Part shown: piece by piece, positions 1 through 5,418 of the stretch
Position numbering within the stretch: the stretch's first letter is position 1
Layout: every line of letters starts with the position of its first letter
Assembly: GCA_027346925.1 (NCBI GenBank)
Contig: DAIERH010000167.1
Location: forward strand, 1 to 5,418
Reading direction: 5' to 3'
DNA from: Geobacter sp.
GTDB taxonomy: Bacteria > Desulfobacterota > Desulfuromonadia > Geobacterales > Pseudopelobacteraceae
Length of the DNA stretch: 5,418 bases
Program-made: the position numbers and the translations under genes
Notes under the pieces: model-generated
Told to the model about the DNA's origin: nothing
The model's database searches: none
What the model saw: the letters and a program-made list of their open reading frames with translations, nothing else

Positions 1-1
1 C

Positions 2-1006
2 AAGGGGGTGGTCGCCACCACCCCCTTCATCTATAATCAGGTCATGCTGTCCACCGGCAAAAACGTGTCCGGCGTGGTGCTGCGGGGGATCGACGTGCAG
101 TCCGACCGGCTGGTGACCCGGCTGAGCAAATCGGTGGTGGAAGGGAGCATCGACAGCCTCGACCCGCAGCCCGGCAACGGGCCCGATGCCCTGCCGGGGC
201 TGCTCCTGGGCAAAGAACTGGCCAAGCACCTCGACATCTTCGTGGGAGATCGGATAAACGTCGTCTCTCCCATCGGCACCATAACCCCGCTGGGTATGAT
301 GCCCAAGCTGAAGCCCTTCCGGGTGATCGGTATCTTCAATACCGGCATGTTCGAGTACGACTCCACCCTGGCCTACGTCAGCCTTCACCAGGCCCAGACA
401 TTCTTCGACCTGGGCGATACGGTCACCGGCATCCAGATCAAGGTTGCCGACGTCTACCGTACCGGCGAATTGACCCATGCCATCAACCGCATGCTGGGCT
501 CCGGCTACTATGCCCGCGACTGGATGCAGATGAATCGCAACATCCTGTTCGCCCTCAAGACCGAGAAGATCGTGATGTTCATCATCCTGACCCTGATCGT
601 GCTGGTGGCGGCCTTCGGTATTGCCTCGACCCTGTTCATGGTGGTGATGGAGAAGACCAGGGACATCGCCATCCTCAAGTCCATGGGTGCCACCGGTCCC
701 AGCATCATGAAGATCTTCGTGCTGGAGGGGCTGATCATCGGCGTCACCGGCACCATCCTGGGTGTTGTCTCGGGACTGCTGGTGGCTTCCAACCTGGAGC
801 CGATCATCAACACCGTCGAGAAGGTCACGGGACTAAACTTCTTCAGCAAGGACGTCTACTACCTGGACCGTTTCCCCTCACTGGTGATCCCGTCCGACGT
901 GGTAATGATCTCGGTGACGGCGGTGCTGATCTCCTTCATCGCCACGCTGTACCCCTCATGGCAGGCGTCGAGGATGCTGCCGGCCGAGGCACTCCGTTAT
1001 GAGTAG
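2..1006 (+). CDS. Lipoprotein-releasing ABC transporter permease, LolC/LolE family (5'-truncated)
   Basis: Inner-membrane permease that, with the LolD ATPase, releases mature lipoproteins and passes them to the periplasmic carrier LolA. The frame is open from base 2 and ends at TAG 1004-1006; 334 residues are visible of the roughly 400 usual for the family. The first transmembrane helix and the start of the periplasmic domain are therefore missing. Visible residues 1-185 are the MacB-like periplasmic domain, including a Pro/Gly-rich stretch near 89-106 (TPLGMMPKLKPF) that may correspond to the LolA-binding hook of LolC. Hydrophobic segments near 189-216, 237-264 and 297-317 form the FtsX-type membrane domain. 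Between the first two lies the conserved EKTRDIAILKSMGA cytoplasmic coupling region. The C-terminus (LPAEALRYE) is typical of LolC/E. lolD follows downstream. LolC and LolE cannot be told apart reliably here, so no symbol is given. The GTG at 8 is only an internal codon, not the start. Confidence 0.93.
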   Translation, partial: KGVVATTPFIYNQVMLSTGKNVSGVVLRGIDVQSDRLVTRLSKSVVEGSIDSLDPQPGNGPDALPGLLLGKELAKHLDIFVGDRINVVSPIGTITPLGMMPKLKPFRVIGIFNTGMFEYDSTLAYVSLHQAQTFFDLGDTVTGIQIKVADVYRTGELTHAINRMLGSGYYARDWMQMNRNILFALKTEKIVMFIILTLIVLVAAFGIASTLFMVVMEKTRDIAILKSMGATGPSIMKIFVLEGLIIGVTGTILGVVSGLLVASNLEPIINTVEKVTGLNFFSKDVYYLDRFPSLVIPSDVVMISVTAVLISFIATLYPSWQASRMLPAEALRYE

Positions 1007-1127
1007 GAAACGCGGATTTTCCGCAATCTCTGCGTTGCCCGGCGGGATCGCTTGTGCGGCGTACCGCACGGGTACGCCTCCGCGCAATCCCTTGGGCGCC
1101 TTGACCTTGCGAAAACTTCACGTTTCC
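1006..1127. repeat. 122-bp imperfect palindrome between the permease gene and lolD
   Basis: The outermost arms GGAAACG (1006-1012) and CGTTTCC (1121-1127) pair perfectly. Further in, TTTT-C-CGCAA (1017-1026, one bulged C) pairs with TTGCGAAAA (1107-1115). GCCC (1037-1040) pairs with GGGC (1094-1097), and GGGA (1044-1047) with TCCC (1088-1091). TTGTGC (1052-1057) pairs with GCGCAA (1082-1087) through one G-T pair. The apex is a perfect 8-bp stem, GGCGTACC (1058-1065) with GGTACGCC (1071-1078), around a 5-base loop. Nothing resembling a U-tract follows, so it is not a classic terminator. It begins at the last base of the permease stop codon and ends before the lolD Shine-Dalgarno. The form suggests a REP/MITE-like dispersed repeat or an mRNA processing or stability element. 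No target-site duplication is obvious. Confidence 0.75.
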
Positions 1128-1136
1128 GGGAAGGTG
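1128..1136 (+). promoter_or_regulatory. Ribosome binding site deciding the lolD GTG start
   Basis: A purine-rich GGGAAGGTG lies with its AAGG core (1131-1134) 7 bases before GTG 1142. It supports GTG 1142 over the in-frame TTG at 1052, which would translate half of the palindrome. It sits directly after the palindrome's right arm, so folding of that hairpin could affect access to this site. Confidence 0.65.
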
Positions 1137-1141
1137 ATGCC

Positions 1142-1813
<672 letters not shown>

Positions 1814-1816
1814 TTC

Positions 1817-4123
1817 ATGTTTTCTGGGGGGAGAGTGCCCATATCAACGTACGTCATCATTGCCGCATTCCTGTTTCAACTGGTCTGCGCCGGCACCGTG
1901 TTCGCCGAGGGAGAAAAGATTGTCGCGGTTACCGTCAGAGGTAACAAGCGCATCGAAACGGCGGCCATCCTCAACGTTATCAAGATAAAGGCCGGCGACT
2001 CCCTTTATGCCGAGAAAACCGATGCCGACCTGCGCGCCATCTACAAGATGGGACACTTCCAGGATGTCCTGGTCTCAACGGAAGAGTCCGACAAGGGGAT
2101 CGTTCTGGTCTACACGGTGCAGGAGAAACCGATCGTCAGGGACATCAAGTTCGAGGGCAACAAGGAGCTGAAGGAAGACAAGCTCAAGGAGGTCCTGGAA
2201 TTCAAACAGAACACCATCTTCTCCCAGAAGGACCTGGACAAGTCGGTAATCAAGCTCAAGAAGCTCTACGGCGACGAGGGGTATTTCCTGGCCGAGGTTA
2301 CGCCGGTGGTTGCCAAACGCTCCCCCGGCGAACTGGCGGTGACCTTCAAGATCGTCGAGGGAAACAAGATCCTCATCCGCACCATCCATTTCGACGGCAA
2401 CAAGGCCTTCAGCGACAGCAAGCTCAAGGGGGTCATGGAAACCAAGGAGAAATGGTTCCTGTCATGGCTGACCGGGGCCGGCACCTACAAGGAAGACGTT
2501 CTCAAGAATGATGCCCTGCTGATCGCCGACCACTATCTGAACAACGGCTATATCAACGTCAAGGTGGGGGAACCGACGGTCAAGCTCAACGCGGCGAAAG
2601 ACGCCCTGGAGGTATTTGTCGGCATCACCGAGGGTGACCAGTACCGGGTGGCCGGGATAGGTTTCAAGGGGGACCTGCTGGAATCCGCCGCCGAGTTGCA
2701 CAAGAAGCTGAAAACCGAGACGGGCGAGGTATTCAGCCGCGCCACCCTGCGCGGCGACATCGCCACCCTCACCGATGCCTACGGCGACAAGGGCTATGCC
2801 TTTGCCAACGTCAACCCGCTCATCAAGACCGATCCGGAAAAAAAGACCATCGATCTGACCTTTGACTTGGACAAGGGGGATTTGATCCACATCGGGCGTA
2901 TCGCCATCACCGGCAACCCCAAGACGCGCGACAAGGTCATCCGCCGTGAACTGCGGGTGACCGAGGAAGATCTCTACAGCGCCACCGGTATCAAGCAGAG
3001 CAAAAAGAACCTGATGAATCTCGGCTACTTCGAGGAGGCCACCGTGGCCACCGCCAAGGGGAGCACTGCCGACAAGCTCGATGTCAACGTGAACGTCAAG
3101 GAAAAACCGACCGGCACCTTCAGCATCGGCGGCGGCTACAGCTCCCTGGACGGCATGATCGGCCAGGGTTCCATCCAGCAAAACAACTTCCTCGGGCTAG
3201 GACTCACGGGGATCCTCTCCGCCTCCATCGGCGGATACAGTTCCACCTACACCCTCGGCCTGACCGATCCCCATTTCCTTGACAGCAAGTGGACCCTGGG
3301 CTCCGACATCTACCGCTCTGAACGCTGGTACATCGACTTCAGCCAACGCCTGACCGGCGCCGACATCAAGGCCGGCTACCCCATCAGCGACACCCTGGGC
3401 ACGTTCTGGTTATACAAATACGAGGTCAAGAAGTTCTTCAACGTCAACTCTACCATCCTCATGGCTCCACTGCTCTTTCCCGACCTGGCGCAGGGAACGA
3501 CAACCACGAGCCTGATCAGCGCAAACATAACCAGCAACACCACCGACTACCATCTCGACCCCTCCACCGGGATGGTCAACAGCCTCACGGCCGAATACGC
3601 CGGCCTGGGCGGCGACAACCGCTTTGCCCGTTTCACCACCACCAACACCTGGTTCCATCCGCTCTACAATAAGGTGATATTCTCCGCCAAGGGCACCCTC
3701 GGGTACATCCAGCAGACCGGCAGCATGGTGCCGATCGACGAGAAGTTCTACCTGGGGGGTATCGGCTCCCTGCGCGGTTACAACGACTTTACCGTCTGCC
3801 CCACCACCAATGCCTACGATGCCAACGGTGTCCCGGCCATCGTCTACCTGGGCGGAAACAAGGAAGCATTCGGCAATGCCGAGATCACCTTCCCGATCGT
3901 GGCCGATGCCGGCATCAAGGGGGTGGTATTCTTTGACGCAGGCAATGCCTATGGAGAGAACCAGGCCATGTTCAGTTCGGTCCTGATGGATTATGGCGGC
4001 GGCATTCGCTGGGCATCACCCATGGGACCGCTGCGCCTTGAGTACGGCATCCCCCTCCACCCGCGCTTCGGCATCGACAGCCCCAGCGGCAGATTTGTGT
4101 TTTCCATCGGCAGCCTGTTCTAG
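1817..4123 (+). CDS. bamA: BamA, outer-membrane beta-barrel assembly factor
   Basis: Central Omp85-family subunit of the BAM complex, which folds and inserts beta-barrel proteins into the outer membrane. The product is 768 residues, near the usual size. Residues 1-30 form a signal peptide (hydrophobic core about 12-26) with a likely cleavage VFA|EGE after A30. Five POTRA domains follow, at about 34-104, 105-184, 185-274, 275-355 and 356-431; several show the recurring 'I-x-F-x-GN' strand (IKFEGNK, IHFDGNK, IAITGNP). The barrel spans about 433-768. It contains the conserved loop-6 RGY motif (653-655, in GGIGSLRGY), GVVFFDAGNAYG (702-713) and a C-terminal beta-signal ending in Phe768. ATG 1817 is chosen with a weak GGAA (1807-1810) six bases upstream. 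An in-frame GTG at 1835 also exists but its G-rich upstream run is too close. It begins 3 bases after lolD and precedes skp, a common order. Confidence 0.96.
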   Translation: MFSGGRVPISTYVIIAAFLFQLVCAGTVFAEGEKIVAVTVRGNKRIETAAILNVIKIKAGDSLYAEKTDADLRAIYKMGHFQDVLVSTEESDKGIVLVYTVQEKPIVRDIKFEGNKELKEDKLKEVLEFKQNTIFSQKDLDKSVIKLKKLYGDEGYFLAEVTPVVAKRSPGELAVTFKIVEGNKILIRTIHFDGNKAFSDSKLKGVMETKEKWFLSWLTGAGTYKEDVLKNDALLIADHYLNNGYINVKVGEPTVKLNAAKDALEVFVGITEGDQYRVAGIGFKGDLLESAAELHKKLKTETGEVFSRATLRGDIATLTDAYGDKGYAFANVNPLIKTDPEKKTIDLTFDLDKGDLIHIGRIAITGNPKTRDKVIRRELRVTEEDLYSATGIKQSKKNLMNLGYFEEATVATAKGSTADKLDVNVNVKEKPTGTFSIGGGYSSLDGMIGQGSIQQNNFLGLGLTGILSASIGGYSSTYTLGLTDPHFLDSKWTLGSDIYRSERWYIDFSQRLTGADIKAGYPISDTLGTFWLYKYEVKKFFNVNSTILMAPLLFPDLAQGTTTTSLISANITSNTTDYHLDPSTGMVNSLTAEYAGLGGDNRFARFTTTNTWFHPLYNKVIFSAKGTLGYIQQTGSMVPIDEKFYLGGIGSLRGYNDFTVCPTTNAYDANGVPAIVYLGGNKEAFGNAEITFPIVADAGIKGVVFFDAGNAYGENQAMFSSVLMDYGGGIRWASPMGPLRLEYGIPLHPRFGIDSPSGRFVFSIGSLF

Positions 4124-4144
4124 CGGGCCGCATTACTCGGACAA

Positions 4145-4149
4145 AGGAG
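4145..4149 (+). promoter_or_regulatory. Strong Shine-Dalgarno for skp
   Basis: AGGAG lies 9 bases before ATG 4159, within AAAGGAGA. It is the best ribosome binding site in the window, consistent with high, independent translation of the periplasmic chaperone. An ATG at 4151 is out of frame and only one base from the site, so 4159 is the start. Confidence 0.75.
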
Positions 4150-4158
4150 AATGAATCC

Positions 4159-4674
4159 ATGAGAAGGTTAGTACTATCGGTGCTCTTAGCCAGCTGTATT
4201 GTTTCAACCACGGCCTTTGCCGCCGATCTCAAGATCGGCTATGTGGAAATGCAGCGGGCCCTCAACGGCTCCGAGGCGGGCAAGGAAGCCAAGGAGCAGT
4301 TGGCCGCGCGGCTCAAGAAATACCAGGACGAGATCAACGGCAAGCAGGATGAACTGAAGAAACTCAAGGACGAGTTGGAGAAACAGGGGGCCTTCCTGAA
4401 CGAAACGACCAGGGCGGCCAAGGAAAAGGATTACCAGCAGAGGCTGAAGGAGTTCCAGCGCTTCACCAAGGACGCCCAGGATGAGCTGCAGCAGAAGGAC
4501 CAGGAGTTCACCCGCAAGATACTTGAGGGGCTGGAGAAGATCATTCAGGAATACGGCCGTAAAAACGGCTATACCTTCATCTTTGTCCAGAACGAAAGCA
4601 TGCTCTACGCCAATGAAAAGGTGGACCTGACTGATGAGGTGCTGAAACTGTTCAACGAGAGCCGCAAGAAGTAG
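4159..4674 (+). CDS. skp: Periplasmic chaperone Skp/OmpH family
   Basis: Periplasmic holdase that binds unfolded outer-membrane proteins emerging from the Sec translocon and delivers them to BamA. In the known family it works as a jellyfish-shaped trimer. The 171-residue product has a signal peptide (MRR, then a hydrophobic stretch) with a likely cleavage AFA|ADL after A21. The mature protein opens with the family strand KIGYVEMQRAL (25-35). A long, highly charged Lys/Glu/Gln-rich coiled-coil hairpin follows at about 40-132, forming the tentacle. It closes with strand YTFIFVQNESMLYA (138-151) and the typical VDLTDEVLKLFN ending (155-166). Mature length is close to the family norm. It lies 35 bases after bamA, as in many Gram-negative genomes. 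LASC at 10-13 resembles a lipobox but is unusually close to the N-terminus, so a soluble periplasmic protein is favoured. Confidence 0.93.
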   Translation: MRRLVLSVLLASCIVSTTAFAADLKIGYVEMQRALNGSEAGKEAKEQLAARLKKYQDEINGKQDELKKLKDELEKQGAFLNETTRAAKEKDYQQRLKEFQRFTKDAQDELQQKDQEFTRKILEGLEKIIQEYGRKNGYTFIFVQNESMLYANEKVDLTDEVLKLFNESRKK

Positions 4675-4816
4675 GGCGGGGATTAACGCAGTGGTGTGGT
4701 GCAGTGGCCCCTGCGCCATGCCGTTTAGTGAGTTACAAATTATTTTCTGCGCTTTTCTGGCAGAAAATAAATTTGGCTGACGCACTATCTCTGTTTATCA
4801 GGGTTAGGGATACGAC
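4675..4816. other. skp-lpxD intergenic region with AT-rich hairpin
   Basis: This 142-base gap is the longest non-coding stretch in the window. A stem at 4737-4750 and 4760-4774 pairs 14 bases with one bulged A (4769) around a 9-base loop. The 40 bases 4735-4774 contain only 11 G or C, in sharp contrast to the flanking genes. TTTTCTG occurs twice (4743-4749 and 4753-4759), and CAGAAAA (4761-4767) complements both. GCAGTGG is also directly repeated (4688-4694 and 4701-4707). No T-run follows the stem, so it is not a standard intrinsic terminator. No convincing -35/-10 pair was found. A promoter, an operator or a weak attenuator for lpxD are all possible, none proven. Confidence 0.5.
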
Positions 4817-5418
4817 ATGCTACAGACCAAGACACTGAAAGAACTGGCAGATCACCTGGGAGGCCGGGTTATCGGCGATGAAGCGATCACGGTCAATGGC
4901 CTGGCGCCTCTGGAGGCGGCAGGACCGGACAAGGTGACCTTCCTGGCCAACCCCAGGTACGCCGCGAAGGTGGCCGAGACCAGTGCCGGCGCGGTGTTGA
5001 TGGCACCCGGCGGCGAGGGCTACGGCCGCAACGTGATCGAGGTGTCCAACCCCTACCTGGCCTTTGCCAAGCTGCTGACCCTGTTCTACGTCCAGCCCCG
5101 GCCGGCGCGGGGAGTCCTGCCCGAGGCATGCCTGGGCACCGATGTGTCGCTCGGCGACGATATCACCATCCATCCCGGGGTGATCATCGGCGACCACGTC
5201 ACCATCGGCGACCGTTGCGTGCTCTACCCCGGCGCGGTCGTCTACGACGGCGCAACCATCGGTGACGACACGGTCATCCATGCCCATGCCGTCATCCGCG
5301 AACGCTGCCGTATCGGCCGGCGCTGCGTCATCCAGCCGGGCGCGGTCATCGGCTGCGACGGCTTCGGCTACGCGCCGGACGGACGCGGCTATTACCGCAT
5401 CCCCCAGATCGGCATCGT
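4817..5418 (+). CDS. lpxD: LpxD, UDP-3-O-acylglucosamine N-acyltransferase (3'-truncated)
   Basis: Cytoplasmic lipid A enzyme that transfers a 3-hydroxyacyl chain from acyl carrier protein to the 2-amino group of UDP-3-O-acylglucosamine. The frame runs open to the window end, giving 200 of about 340-350 expected residues. Residues 1-100 are the N-terminal uridine-binding domain, with the family motif VTFLANPRY (40-48) and NPYLAFAKLL further on. From about 105 comes a left-handed beta-helix of hexapeptide repeats (for example IHPGVIIGDHVTIGD). The LpxD hallmark DGFGYAPDG (181-189) and IPQIG (195-199) separate it from LpxA. The catalytic histidine (His239 in E. coli) would lie beyond the window, so activity cannot be checked. 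ATG 4817 is the first possible start after an in-frame TGA at 4778, with AGGGA (4806-4810) six bases upstream. Confidence 0.95.
   Translation, partial: MLQTKTLKELADHLGGRVIGDEAITVNGLAPLEAAGPDKVTFLANPRYAAKVAETSAGAVLMAPGGEGYGRNVIEVSNPYLAFAKLLTLFYVQPRPARGVLPEACLGTDVSLGDDITIHPGVIIGDHVTIGDRCVLYPGAVVYDGATIGDDTVIHAHAVIRERCRIGRRCVIQPGAVIGCDGFGYAPDGRGYYRIPQIGI

Noticed and set aside
936..1121. Minus-strand 61-codon reading frame across the palindrome
   Set aside because: It overlaps the end of the permease gene and the repeat, and its Arg/Ala-rich composition looks like a GC-rich shadow.
1052..1141. TTG start at 1052 adding 30 residues to LolD
   Set aside because: The extension translates half of the palindrome, resembles no LolD N-terminus and has no convincing ribosome binding site. 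GTG 1142 has a well-spaced one.
2462..3181. Minus-strand 239-codon reading frame inside bamA
   Set aside because: It is fully antisense to well-conserved BamA POTRA domains. Its Val/Gly/Asp-rich repetitive sequence is typical of antisense shadow frames in GC-rich genes.
4151..4162. Four-codon mini-frame (ATGAATCCATGA) overlapping the skp start
   Set aside because: It looks like a leader peptide coupled to skp, but its ATG is only one base from the Shine-Dalgarno. The skp ATG is spaced correctly without it.
4737..4774. Intrinsic terminator after skp
   Set aside because: The stem is AT-rich and no T-run follows it. The T-tracts lie inside the stem and loop, so it does not fit a rho-independent terminator on the plus strand.
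4204..4785. Minus-strand 193-codon reading frame antisense to skp
   Set aside because: Its Leu-rich sequence is simply the reverse complement of the Lys/Glu/Gln-rich coiled coil of Skp. It shows no recognisable domain.
4820..5287. Minus-strand 155-codon reading frame at the lpxD locus
   Set aside because: It is antisense to a clear LpxD coding sequence on the plus strand, which runs off the window end. Its periodic Gly/Asp/Val pattern mirrors the hexapeptide repeats.
5105..5418. Tandem repeat array in the DNA near the window end
   Set aside because: The periodic GGC/GAC/ATC pattern is explained by hexapeptide repeats of the LpxD left-handed beta-helix, not by a DNA-level repeat or CRISPR array.

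Overview
The window is a compact, entirely plus-strand cluster of cell-envelope biogenesis genes from a Gram-negative bacterium of fairly high GC content. Gene order and protein character (lipoprotein-release permease, LolD ATPase, BamA, Skp/OmpH, LpxD) fit Desulfuromonadota/Geobacterales (Geobacter/Pelobacter-like) best. That assignment is an inference from gene order and sequence style, not from a database search.

Layout. Positions 2-1006 hold the 3' part of a LolC/LolE-family permease gene whose start lies upstream of the window. A 122-bp imperfect palindrome (1006-1127) starts at the last base of the permease stop codon and ends just before the lolD ribosome binding site. lolD (1142-1813, GTG start) is followed after 3 bases by bamA (1817-4123). 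After 35 bases comes skp/ompH (4159-4674). A 142-base gap with an AT-rich hairpin (4737-4774) precedes lpxD (4817 to the window end, truncated after about 200 codons). The lpxD reading frame has no stop inside the window, so it is easily missed by ORF calling.

Together the genes build the outer membrane. LolC/E and LolD extract lipoproteins from the inner membrane. Skp chaperones unfolded outer-membrane proteins across the periplasm, and BamA inserts them as beta-barrels. LpxD adds the third acyl chain in lipid A synthesis. Tight spacing suggests lolC/E-lolD-bamA-skp are co-transcribed; the larger gap before lpxD could hold an additional regulatory point.

The genes themselves are conventional and I see no undescribed multi-gene system. 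The most noteworthy non-coding feature is the long palindrome between the permease gene and lolD, which looks like a dispersed palindromic repeat inserted inside an operon.
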